9,638 nt of DNA, taken from positions 1 to 9,638 of the forward strand of contig DPKV01000169.1 of assembly GCA_003542325.1 (NCBI GenBank). Reading direction: 5' to 3'. Shown piece after piece: positions 1-7,415 of this stretch. Numbering within the stretch: position 1 is the first letter of the stretch; each line of letters starts with the position of its first letter. The DNA is from Anaerolineaceae bacterium (GTDB lineage: Bacteria; Chloroflexota; Anaerolineae; Anaerolineales; Anaerolineaceae). Made by a program: the position numbers and the translations under genes. The notes under the pieces are model-generated. The model was not told the DNA's origin, searched no databases, and saw only the letters and a program-made list of their open reading frames with translations.

Positions 1-346
1 TATCCCGCAGGAGGCTCAGCATGAGTCCCAGGGTCAGTTCGGCGACCGAGACGGTGGTCGCGACCGGAGCATTGACCACGGTGACGCCGGGTTTCCGGGC
101 GGCATCAAGGTCGATGTTGTCCACGCCCACCCCCATCCGGCCGACCACTTTCAGGTTTTTACCGGCTGAAAGGACATCCTCGGTAACCTTTGTTCGACTG
201 CGGACGATGATGGCATCGTAATCTCCAATCACATCCAGCAATTCCTCAGCGGATATGCCTTTTCGGTCAACCAGGTCAACGGATGCCAGAAGAGCTTCGT
301 CTGAGATAGGCGCAAGGCCATCTGTAAGAATAATTTTCCAGGACAT
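1..346 (-). CDS. serA: D-3-phosphoglycerate dehydrogenase, N-terminal part (cut by window edge)
   Basis: About 115 N-terminal residues are visible, beginning MSWKIILTDGLAPISDEALL; the rest lies beyond the left edge. The family oxidises 3-phosphoglycerate with NAD+ in the first step of serine synthesis in the cytoplasm. The visible part matches the substrate-binding domain of D-isomer 2-hydroxyacid dehydrogenases: a DAIIVRSRTKVTEDVL segment, then GRMGVGVDNIDLDAA, then VVNAPVATTVSVAELTLGLM, which leads toward the cofactor domain. In SerA these usually read GRAGVGVDNID and VNAP..N..S.AE. The ATG at 344-346 is preceded by AAGGAG (358-363, 11 nt away), which supports this start. The nucleotide-binding and catalytic residues are not in the window, so a related 2-hydroxyacid dehydrogenase cannot be fully excluded. 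It follows selB on the same strand after 180 bp and is probably transcribed separately. Confidence 0.85.
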   Translation of the reverse strand, partial: MSWKIILTDGLAPISDEALLASVDLVDRKGISAEELLDVIGDYDAIIVRSRTKVTEDVLSAGKNLKVVGRMGVGVDNIDLDAARKPGVTVVNAPVATTVSVAELTLGLMLSLLRD

Positions 347-526
347 AGGATCAATCGCTCCTTATAGGGTAAGAAAATGGTGAGTGTTTGACTATTTTAC
401 CGCACTTCATCAGTCGATTTCTACCACCTTAAGGATAATAAAATGCAAGTACAAATAGGGAAATATTCAAAAAACAAAAACAAGAAACAAGGAAACTAAA
501 TAAACGAAAGCTAATCTATAAAATTA
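347..526. other. Intergenic region between selB and serA
   Basis: This 180-bp gap holds the serA ribosome-binding site (358-363, minus strand). I see no convincing rho-independent hairpin after the selB stop. The stretch at about 458-512 is strongly A-rich on the plus strand and has almost no T, so a minus-strand transcript leaving selB runs into a U-rich, G-poor tract. A minus-strand TAAAAT lies near 395-400, but I find no good -35 at normal spacing, so no serA promoter is claimed. Confidence 0.5.
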
Positions 527-2401
527 CTAACGACGCAATTGCCGACTGTCCCCCTTACGGACGGTCACGCCGCTGCTGTCCAAAAATTCCAAAACAGCGA
601 CCGCATATTTCCGGCTTGTATGCAATTGATCTCGCAGCTCAGCCAGGGTGATGCTGCCATTTGTGCGGAGATGCTCAATGGCGAGATTTTGCATTTCTTC
701 GAAAATTGCTGGCAGGAAGACCACGTCTTCGGCGGGTTGAACGAGCTGGCCGGTTTCCAGTAAGGCGTCTGTCAGTTCCTCGCCGATGGTTTCAACGCAT
801 TGTTTTACTGAAGGCGGTGTGGTGGGCTGCTCCTGGAATTGGAGAAGCAGTTGGTTGATCGCCTTTTGTTGTTCTTTGGTGAATTGAACCTGGTGTCCTG
901 CCAACCGCACTTTGGCTTGATATGTCACCAGGGTCTGTTCTGTGCTCATTTGCCGAACAACCGCGTCAAACAGCCCCGATGGGAAAGCGAGCTGGGATTT
1001 TAATTGTTCCCTTGGCATGCCCAACCGCAATGGATATTGGTCGTGGTAAGCCGACAAGATTTCTTCCATAGTGTTTTTCATTTGTTGGAGCATGTCCGCC
1101 GGGATGATTATTCGTGAGCCGTTGAGGGCAAGCAACGATCCATTTTCCAGTAAAACCTTCAGAGCGGTATTTGCGATATCCGGTTCCAGACCTGATACAG
1201 CGATGATTTCTCCCGCCTGTCCTGCAACCAGGCTGTGTGCCGATTGCATGAGGATCTCTTCCGGGGTGCCAACGAGTAATTGCTCCAATTCCGCAAGGCG
1301 GTCCGGATTAAAACGCTTGTGTCTTCGCAGGGGGTGGGGGTCCACAACCTGGCCGCCGCCGATCGTGGCGGAAGGGGATGGCCGCCGGATGATGAACCGG
1401 TCCTGGCGCTGCGCCACAACTGGTTCCTGGAGCATTAACTGCAGGAAGGTATCTTTGCCCGGCTCCAATTCCTGAACACCAAGGACCCGGACTCGGGCCA
1501 TCACTTCGGCAGCGCCCAGGAATAATTTGACTTCGCTGTTGTGTTTAAGTGGACTGTCGATATCGTCCAGCAGCGTACACCAGACATCCATCATTTTGGT
1601 CGGTTCAAAGGTACCGGGGTAGGTGATGACATCTCCCCGCTTGATCTGATCGACGTGTACACCGGAAATATTCACGGCGGTCCGGCTGCCGGGCACCGCT
1701 TTTTCCTCGGATTGTTTATGGGTTTGCAATGATCGAATGCGTCCGGTGATGCCTGCCGGCAGGATTTCAACGGTATCTCCCACGGAGAGATGACCGTCGA
1801 GCAGGGTCCCGGTGACAATGGTGCCAAAACCGGGGAGGGTGAAAACGCGATCGACAGGGAGACGGGGGCGGCCCAGGTCAGGGCGATGGGGGTGCTGGGA
1901 GAGGATATCCTGCAAGTGCTGCAACAGGTTTTCCAAACCGGCTCCGGTCCTGGCGCTGACCCGGACGATGGGCGCATTTGCCAAAACAGTGCCTGCCAGG
2001 ATGTCCTTCAGGTCTGTCTCAACCAGGTCCAGCCATTCGGGGTCATCCACCAGGTCAACTTTGTTCAGGGCGATTAATCCCGCAGGGATTTGGAGCAGGT
2101 CCAATATGGCGAGATGTTCCCGGGTTTGGGGCATGACCCCTTCATCAGCAGCGACAACAAATAAGGCAGCATCAATGCCGCCGACTCCGGCGAGCATATT
2201 CTCGATGAAATCCCGATGTCCGGGGACGTCCACGATCCCGATATCTTCCCCGTTGGGCAACTGGAGCCAGGCGAACCCCAGCTCAATGCTCATCTCCCGG
2301 TCCTGCTCGACTTTGAGCCGGTCTGGATTAATACCCGTCAGGCGTTTGATGAGGGATGATTTACCATGGTCGACGTGTCCGGCGGTACCGATGACATGCA
2401 C
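527..2401 (-). CDS. selB: Selenocysteine-specific elongation factor SelB
   Basis: SelB is a GTPase that brings Sec-tRNA to ribosomes stalled at UGA next to a SECIS hairpin. The 624 aa are close to E. coli SelB (614 aa). G1 is GTAGHVDHGKSS (residues 5-16), G3 is DVPGH (58-62), G4 is NKVD (113-116) and G5 is SAR (149-151). VDRVFTLPGFGTIVTGT (183-199) opens the EF-Tu-like domain 2 with the Asp-Arg pair typical of SelB. The C-terminal ~250 residues match the SelB winged-helix domains, ending in an RNA-binding domain with SRKYAVAVLEFLD (596-608) and GVTVRKGD (611-618). Switch I reads REMSIELG (35-42), with Ser38 where Thr is usual. The start is GTG (2399-2401), fixed by the start of the G domain, with AGGCAGGA-like bases upstream. 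The gene lies 21 nt after the coiled-coil gene and is probably co-transcribed with it. No selA, selC, selD or obvious selenoprotein gene is in the window. Confidence 0.96.
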   Translation of the reverse strand: MHVIGTAGHVDHGKSSLIKRLTGINPDRLKVEQDREMSIELGFAWLQLPNGEDIGIVDVPGHRDFIENMLAGVGGIDAALFVVAADEGVMPQTREHLAILDLLQIPAGLIALNKVDLVDDPEWLDLVETDLKDILAGTVLANAPIVRVSARTGAGLENLLQHLQDILSQHPHRPDLGRPRLPVDRVFTLPGFGTIVTGTLLDGHLSVGDTVEILPAGITGRIRSLQTHKQSEEKAVPGSRTAVNISGVHVDQIKRGDVITYPGTFEPTKMMDVWCTLLDDIDSPLKHNSEVKLFLGAAEVMARVRVLGVQELEPGKDTFLQLMLQEPVVAQRQDRFIIRRPSPSATIGGGQVVDPHPLRRHKRFNPDRLAELEQLLVGTPEEILMQSAHSLVAGQAGEIIAVSGLEPDIANTALKVLLENGSLLALNGSRIIIPADMLQQMKNTMEEILSAYHDQYPLRLGMPREQLKSQLAFPSGLFDAVVRQMSTEQTLVTYQAKVRLAGHQVQFTKEQQKAINQLLLQFQEQPTTPPSVKQCVETIGEELTDALLETGQLVQPAEDVVFLPAIFEEMQNLAIEHLRTNGSITLAELRDQLHTSRKYAVAVLEFLDSSGVTVRKGDSRQLRR

Positions 2402-2422
2402 GAGTGTTTTCCTGCCTTTGTT

Positions 2423-3604
2423 TTAATCTTTAAAGATGCGGTTATAGGTATCAATGGATTCACGGAAGCTGTTGAGGAAAGTGGTCATCCGCATAATATC
2501 ATCCTTGCCGATCTGGGTGATGTTGTCCTGCACATCTTCCAGGCGGTCTTCAAGGTTTGTAATCCGGTTGATGAGGTTTTCCAGACTCACGGACATTTCA
2601 CGGTTTTGTTCTTCCTGGGTCAGGGTATAGTTTGACCAGCGTTTTTGGTCGTCTGACTTGAAGGAAGTCCATTCCTGGCGGAAGCGGTCTTCGTTCAATC
2701 GCTGGATCTCGGTGATTTCATTGATCCGGCGGTCAAACCGCTGGGTCACTTCATCCAGCGCCGCCTGGGATTGCTTGACCGAACGATGCGTATTTTCAAG
2801 ATCAGTCAGCTCCGCCTCTATGCCGCCGGTGATCCGTTCCATTTCATCAAAACGGGATTCCCAGGCGTTGAAGACACGGTCTCGTTCCACCTGGGTCAGG
2901 TTGAGCTTTTCCATGAAAGCCGTTTGGGATTCCCGGCGTTCAGATTCGGCGTCCAACAGGTCTTTGACCCTGTTTTCAACCTTGCGCATATTGTCTCCGA
3001 CCAGGTCCTGTTTGCCGCGGGTCTCATCCTGTCGTTTTCGGATGGCAGCCACTTCGCCCTGAATGTCAGTCATGCGTTTTGTATCCTGCCGTTGACTTTC
3101 TTCGATCAAACGGAGGGAGCGTTTGTAATCATCACTAAAATGACTGACTTCTCCGATTTGAGCTTTGAGTTCTTCCGTGATTCTGGCGAGCCGGATATCT
3201 TCCTGCTTGCGTTCTTCCAAAGCATCCTGAATGCTTTTAAAGCCCTGCATTTGTTTACGGCTTTCGGTCACGCTTTGGGAAAGACCTTCAATTTGCTGAT
3301 TGTGTTTATCGCTTTTCAAGGCCGTTTCTTGTAAGTTTTCCTTGAAAACCTCGATCTGGTGGTTTGTGGCAGTCCGGACTTCAGCAATATCCTGGTCAAG
3401 TTGCTCAAGGCGGGCCATCAAGGTGTTTAACCGGGTGATTTCCCCATCCATTTCAACCAGACGGGTCCGAAGAGCGGCATTTTCCAGCTCGTAGTTTTCA
3501 ATTTTGCTTTGCAAGGCTGCCAGCATGGTTTTGTCGTTCCGACGTTCGCTGTCCAACCATTCGACGCGTTTTTGCAATTGTTCAGATTCTAACTTTTCAT
3601 CCAT
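2423..3604 (-). CDS. Long coiled-coil protein of unknown function, upstream of selB
   Basis: I do not recognise a named family. The 393-aa product is very rich in Glu, Gln, Arg, Lys, Asp and Leu, with heptad-like spacing over nearly its whole length (about residues 1-300 and 335-385). It contains no cysteine, no signal peptide and no membrane segment, so it should be an elongated cytoplasmic coiled-coil protein. A short aromatic stretch around RFRQEWTSFKSDDQKRWSNY (308-326) interrupts the heptads and may be a hinge or contact point. The C-terminus ends in a less charged MTTFLNSFRESIDTYNRIF segment. The ATG (3602-3604) has AGGTGA (3609-3614) five bases upstream. A consensus -10 box lies in the upstream gap. 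selB starts only 21 nt after its stop, so the two are probably one transcript, but nothing visible ties it to selenocysteine insertion. Resemblance to SMC-like or chromosome-partition proteins would be expected from composition alone. Confidence 0.85.
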   Translation of the reverse strand: MDEKLESEQLQKRVEWLDSERRNDKTMLAALQSKIENYELENAALRTRLVEMDGEITRLNTLMARLEQLDQDIAEVRTATNHQIEVFKENLQETALKSDKHNQQIEGLSQSVTESRKQMQGFKSIQDALEERKQEDIRLARITEELKAQIGEVSHFSDDYKRSLRLIEESQRQDTKRMTDIQGEVAAIRKRQDETRGKQDLVGDNMRKVENRVKDLLDAESERRESQTAFMEKLNLTQVERDRVFNAWESRFDEMERITGGIEAELTDLENTHRSVKQSQAALDEVTQRFDRRINEITEIQRLNEDRFRQEWTSFKSDDQKRWSNYTLTQEEQNREMSVSLENLINRITNLEDRLEDVQDNITQIGKDDIMRMTTFLNSFRESIDTYNRIFKD

Positions 3605-3756
3605 AGATTCACCTATTGTTTGGGGATATAAGGTACCCCGGTTCAGGTCTTGGGGGTTATTTCAAACCGTAGCAGTATGAATTATACTCAAAAAACATGG
3701 GTCAGTCGTTTCGCTGACAAATACCGTTCCTGATGCCGGCCAGAGCAGGGGATTCC
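3605..3756 (-). promoter_or_regulatory. Probable promoter region for the coiled-coil/selB unit
   Basis: Read on the minus strand, this 152-bp gap has a perfect TATAAT at 3681-3686. This places the transcription start near 3674 with a leader of about 70 nt. No strong -35 box lies at 16-18 bp; the best hexamers are poor matches, so the promoter may need an activator or be moderate. Just upstream lies a small inverted repeat (GTCAG/CTGAC, 3701-3718) followed by a T run in the minus-strand sense at 3690-3695. The long gap contrasts with the tight spacing on both sides and marks a transcription-unit boundary. Confidence 0.5.
3690..3718 (-). terminator. Weak candidate terminator after the NuoN-like gene
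   Basis: On the minus strand the sequence GTCAGCG-AAA-CGaCTGAC (3701-3718) can form a short hairpin with one bulged base. Five bases (CCCAT/G) separate it from a run of six T (3690-3695). The stem is short and the T run is offset, so termination here would be inefficient. Its position, after the last gene of the membrane operon and immediately before the selB-unit -10 box, is where a terminator would be expected. Confidence 0.3.
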
Positions 3757-5169
3757 TTATTTCAACTGTCCAAAAACGGTGAGTGTCTCGGTAATATTGG
3801 ATAACAACGCGTGAGGGAAAATGCCGATGACCAGCAGGAAAAGGGCCATGATCAGAATAGGCAGGTATTCATTGAGTTTCTCGTTGCGTACCCATTTTGC
3901 CTGAGGGTCACTTTTTCCCGCGCTTACAACGGATAATAACAGGCGGAGGCTGAATAACACTAACCCCAGATTGCCGATGAAAGCCCAGGTGCCCAGGATT
4001 GGATTTGATCCAAATAAAGAGGTCAATAAGGAGAGTTTGACCGGAAATTCTCCCAGCATGGGCATCCCTACGATGCTGAATTGAACCAGAACCAGTGCAA
4101 AGGAAACCATGGGAAAGCGGCGGGCAAACCCCTGCATGCCGGCTAATGACAGATCATCATTGGCAGCCTCAATTCTTGTCAACAGCATGCCCCATAACCA
4201 TAAACTGAGTCCTCTGACCGGGAAGAGCATTAACATCCAGGTTAATCCACCTTCAGCCGCCAGCCCTATGGCGACCAGGGAAAATCCGGTTTCACTCAGT
4301 ACCCCGAATCCCAATGCGCGTTTCAGGTTGGACTGGATAGCCGTCAGCGCACCGCTGATGGCGACCAATAAGGTGCCAACACTTCTCAGCGTTGAAAACA
4401 ATGTTTCCGTTTCCCTCAGGAAAGGATAACGATTCAGGAAGTTCAGGCTGAATAGAAGGACCGTTGTGGGCATAATGAACAGCAGGAAGCTGACCACGAG
4501 GGGGTTGCTTCTTTGACTGACCATGGGAACCCAGCTATGGAAGGGAAAGACCGCCAGCAGGAGCGCAAGTCCTAACCCCAGGACAAGGGCGGATTGGAGG
4601 ACCAGGGGACTGTCCAGGGGAAGAGCTTCCACACCCGTCAGCAGCCAACCTGCCAACAGGATAAACGGCATCGCCAGTGTTTGCAGGGTGAGATACCTTA
4701 AGATGCCGGCATGAGGCTGCTTACCCATAGGGGAGAGCATTGGAATGGAAAGCAGGACAGCCGTTTCGATCAATAAGGCTGCGTATAAGAAAGGTTCAAC
4801 GCCAAAGGAGGCTGTCATCAGACTGGTGATCATCAGACTGATGGGGCGGAAGGTCATGGGTACATTGGGTAAATCGCTGAATAGCGCCCACAACCCCGTC
4901 ATGCTAAAGATCAGGGCGATGAAGGGAAGGACTTCGTATGCCACGGTGACCTCCCGTCCGAAGATGGCCAGGCTTTCTTTGAAAATAAAATTCAAAGGGC
5001 CAATGGAAATGATCATATTCTCGGGGAAGAAATGGGCTAATAAAGCCAGTCCAAAAGAGGTGGCACTGGTCAGGATAATCCCGAAAAAACGGCGCTGTGA
5101 GAACGATAATACGACGATGGCAATGCCAAGCGGCAGGAATATCCAGAGGATCGGCGTGCTGAGTGTCAT
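3757..5169 (-). CDS. NuoN/MrpD-like antiporter-fold membrane subunit, diverged
   Basis: This 470-aa, very hydrophobic protein has about 14 predicted membrane segments, like the proton-conducting subunits of complex I, group 4 hydrogenases and Mrp antiporters. Family landmarks are present: YAALLIETAVLLSIPML (129-145) with the TM5 glutamate (E135); FPFHSWVP (208-215) matching the usual PFHxWxPD at TM7; NLKRALGFGVLSETGFSLV (281-299), like IKRxLAYSTISxxGY; and IVGMPMLGEFPVKLSLL (366-382), like the GxPPxxGFxxK of TM12, with K378 kept. The lysine expected five residues before PFH is leucine (L204). The TM8 lysine region reads IMPTTVLL (no Lys), and the Asp after WVP is Met. The stop codon of the preceding gene overlaps this ATG (ATGA), and a strong GAGGAGAGGG site lies just upstream, so the two are translationally coupled. 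Function as an ion-translocating or structural subunit of a membrane complex is inferred; partner and ion are unknown. Confidence 0.8.
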   Translation of the reverse strand: MTLSTPILWIFLPLGIAIVVLSFSQRRFFGIILTSATSFGLALLAHFFPENMIISIGPLNFIFKESLAIFGREVTVAYEVLPFIALIFSMTGLWALFSDLPNVPMTFRPISLMITSLMTASFGVEPFLYAALLIETAVLLSIPMLSPMGKQPHAGILRYLTLQTLAMPFILLAGWLLTGVEALPLDSPLVLQSALVLGLGLALLLAVFPFHSWVPMVSQRSNPLVVSFLLFIMPTTVLLFSLNFLNRYPFLRETETLFSTLRSVGTLLVAISGALTAIQSNLKRALGFGVLSETGFSLVAIGLAAEGGLTWMLMLFPVRGLSLWLWGMLLTRIEAANDDLSLAGMQGFARRFPMVSFALVLVQFSIVGMPMLGEFPVKLSLLTSLFGSNPILGTWAFIGNLGLVLFSLRLLLSVVSAGKSDPQAKWVRNEKLNEYLPILIMALFLLVIGIFPHALLSNITETLTVFGQLK

Positions 5170-5780
5170 GATTCCCTCTCCTCTGGTTTGATCAACGCCA
5201 AAGTTTCATCTGAGGTTTTGGTGATGAAGTAAACGCCAATCAGTGACAACCCCAGGTTCACAATCGCCAGCAGACCAGTCAGCAGGGTTGATAGTTCAAG
5301 TCCGGCGTGGATCACCTCAAAACCGGATAGCAGACTCAGCAAACTGATGATGGTCAGGTAAGAGTCTGAACTGGTCCCCATTTGCATTAACCCCATGCCA
5401 ATCAGCATCAACCCTCCCTGCAGGATGATCAGGTCCAATTGAAGGAAAATTTTCTGATGAAGGATGGGCGCAATGACGAAAATGACCAGGACGACCAATA
5501 TCCCGGTCAGCCCTCTAAAGATGAGACTGGCGGTAGATTCATCTGCCGTTTGAAGTCTTTTCTGACGCAGGCAGGTCAATGCCAGGGCTGTGGTTGCCAT
5601 CCAGCCCACAATCAACTTGATGACCGCCATGCCAACAGGCCACACCCGGGTCACCAGGACGAAGGCGGCCAGATATTGAACGGCAAGTGCAACAGCATTG
5701 AACCGCCAATCCCTGAAAATGAGAATGGTCATGGAGGCTATAACGATCAGGATGAAAGCCAGCAAGGTAAGGAAGGTCAT
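5166..5780 (-). CDS. Small multi-pass membrane protein, NuoK/HyfE-like
   Basis: The 204-aa product has about six or seven hydrophobic segments (roughly 1-22, 28-46, 48-71, 87-105, 112-134, 142-165, 166-187) and a short charged tail (KPEERES). Its length and layout resemble HyfE-type subunits of group 4 hydrogenases, which carry a NuoK-like region. The segment LLSGFEVIHAGLELSTLL (150-167) is reminiscent of the NuoK helix with a buried glutamate (SLEIM in E. coli NuoK). E155 and E162 are the only membrane acids there. It begins one base after the stop of the NuoL-like gene, with AGGAAGGA inside that gene's end as ribosome-binding site, and its own stop overlaps the next start by 4 nt. The location between two antiporter-fold subunits strongly supports a role in the same membrane complex. 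The family assignment rests on weak similarity seen by eye; a MrpC/MnhC-like protein is an alternative. Confidence 0.6.
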   Translation of the reverse strand: MTFLTLLAFILIVIASMTILIFRDWRFNAVALAVQYLAAFVLVTRVWPVGMAVIKLIVGWMATTALALTCLRQKRLQTADESTASLIFRGLTGILVVLVIFVIAPILHQKIFLQLDLIILQGGLMLIGMGLMQMGTSSDSYLTIISLLSLLSGFEVIHAGLELSTLLTGLLAIVNLGLSLIGVYFITKTSDETLALIKPEERES

Positions 5781-5781
5781 G

Positions 5782-7398
5782 TCAGGGTGTCCTTCCTGTC
5801 GATAGCAGTGTGATTAAAAGAACGAGAAGGAGGATTGTCCAGAGGATTCCCCCCTGTCCTTCAATGATAATGGAGATGTATCTCAGGATCTTTCCGAAGA
5901 GGTTGAAAAACCATAGAATGACCCGGTAGACCCATTCCAAACGAAAGATTGCTTCGAGTCTGGGTTGGATCCAATCAAGTATTTTAGCCAGGCCGCTGCT
6001 GGCAGGCAATTGGATATAGGGCGGTTCAATCCCATACCGGCGGATCAGGATAGTTGCGCCGATCACTAACCCGAGGCTTACCGCAGGCGGCCACCATAGC
6101 CCCAGGGTAAGTGAACCCGGCCAGCCTACCAGCCCCAGGATGATCATGGCTTGAATGATGATGATGAAACCCAGGGGATATGCGATCCGCGCCCAGGTTT
6201 CCAGCGATCCGGCTTCGCCGCCAGGTTGGAGCGTGCGGTTGACGGTGCCGAAGATCATGATGGCATGGGCGATGAGGAAAATGAAGGTCCAAAGCGTTGC
6301 GCCATTCCCGACTAAACCAATCCATCCACTGGCAAGCGGTGTGTAAGGCAATCCGACCAATCCGATCAACCCAAAAAAGAGCAGGAAGTTCATCCGTTGG
6401 ACCCGGGGGAAATAGAGGAAGAATAGGCTGCCGGGCAGGATCAGAGCCAAACCCCAGGCCAGGCTGGCTTGAGGTTTCCCATTGAGTACGGAGGCAACAG
6501 CCAGTGAGGCCCAGGCGACGATCCAGAACGGGCGGCCTTCAATTTCGTCAGCCGCCGACAGCCAGCGGAAGGCTGCATAAAGGGCGGCGATTGCCAACAG
6601 GGCATAGAACGCCCAGGTCCAGCCCTGGACTTCCGCCGGGATGATGTTTTCCGGAAGACGCGCCAACAACACAAGACTGGAGGCTACAGGGGCAAGACGG
6701 AGGATATTCCCGGCGCCGCGCCGCATTCCCGGCTCCTGCAGGAAAGGCAGGTTCAGGGGAAAAACGCCTAACCGGAAGCCGGCTGCCAACAAGAAGAGGA
6801 ACGCTGCACTTTGAGGTATCTGGGTGATGTCAAAATTCGGGAAAGTCTGCCATCCAATGATGGTCCCAATGAATATGAGCAGGATGGAAGCCATGCGGAC
6901 AGCATATGAAGCCAGAATTCGGAAAGTGAATTGGGAGGCATCCTCCAGGCGAAGGAGGTAGATCAATTCCACCAGGTCAACCAGGGCCCAGGAAGCCATC
7001 AGAGTCAGGCTGCTGCCTGACTGAAGCGCAATCAATCCCAGGGCGGTGATCGTCAAACTGGCCGCCCAGGATTGCGGGGTACTGTCATACCGGGTCCGGG
7101 CGGCACCGGTCAGAATTACCGCAAGGGTGATCGTCAACAAAGCCAGGATGTAAGGCCAGGAATTATAGTCGAGAAGAAAAGAGAAATGCCCGAGCAAATT
7201 GGAATCGGCATTGTCCCAGGATAAGACCTCAAGGGTGGTTGGCAGGCGGAACCGCAAAATCAGGACCATCAGCCAGGCGGCAATGCTGGCCGAAGCTGCA
7301 ATCAACCAGCTTGTCCCAAAATTTGGGCGCGCTCGCTGCTGAATGGTAATGGCCAGGGCGGCAATCAGGAGAAGCCCAATGGGCAGGAGAATTAACAT
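5782..7398 (-). CDS. NuoL/HyfB-like antiporter-fold membrane subunit, strongly diverged
   Basis: This 538-aa protein has about 14 membrane segments. A C-terminal extension (about 463-538) holds an amphipathic stretch, LEWVYRVILWFFNLFGKILR, followed by a last hydrophobic helix. That resembles the lateral helix plus anchoring helix of NuoL-type subunits. The core is recognisable but eroded: the TM5 region reads ASWALVDLVELIYLL (135-149), with Ala where WE is usual and acids at D141 and E144. The TM7 region reads GFRLGVFPLNLPFL (207-220), with Arg209 for the usual Lys and no HxWxPD. The TM12-like GLVGLPYTPLASGWIGL (346-362) has no lysine. It starts 17 nt after the hydantoinase stop, with only a weak AGGA ribosome-binding site, and ends 1 nt before the next gene. 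The role as a subunit of a complex I-like membrane assembly is inferred; loss of the charged residues argues that this subunit may not pump protons in the usual way. Confidence 0.65.
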   Translation of the reverse strand: MLILLPIGLLLIAALAITIQQRARPNFGTSWLIAASASIAAWLMVLILRFRLPTTLEVLSWDNADSNLLGHFSFLLDYNSWPYILALLTITLAVILTGAARTRYDSTPQSWAASLTITALGLIALQSGSSLTLMASWALVDLVELIYLLRLEDASQFTFRILASYAVRMASILLIFIGTIIGWQTFPNFDITQIPQSAAFLFLLAAGFRLGVFPLNLPFLQEPGMRRGAGNILRLAPVASSLVLLARLPENIIPAEVQGWTWAFYALLAIAALYAAFRWLSAADEIEGRPFWIVAWASLAVASVLNGKPQASLAWGLALILPGSLFFLYFPRVQRMNFLLFFGLIGLVGLPYTPLASGWIGLVGNGATLWTFIFLIAHAIMIFGTVNRTLQPGGEAGSLETWARIAYPLGFIIIIQAMIILGLVGWPGSLTLGLWWPPAVSLGLVIGATILIRRYGIEPPYIQLPASSGLAKILDWIQPRLEAIFRLEWVYRVILWFFNLFGKILRYISIIIEGQGGILWTILLLVLLITLLSTGRTP

Positions 7399-7415
7399 GG
7401 ATCAGTCCTGATGGC

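Noticed and set aside
458..512. A-rich plus-strand tract after selB as a terminator
   Set aside because: The minus-strand U-rich tract has no stable hairpin before it, so it does not qualify as an intrinsic terminator; at most it is a composition feature.
1812..2426. Long open frame on the plus strand opposite selB
   Set aside because: It is an antisense shadow of a strongly conserved gene; its Ser/Arg/Pro-rich product has no recognisable domain and no ribosome-binding site.
2771..3334. Plus-strand open frame opposite the coiled-coil gene
   Set aside because: It is a shadow frame: its Phe-rich product mirrors the Glu/Lys-rich codons of the opposite strand.
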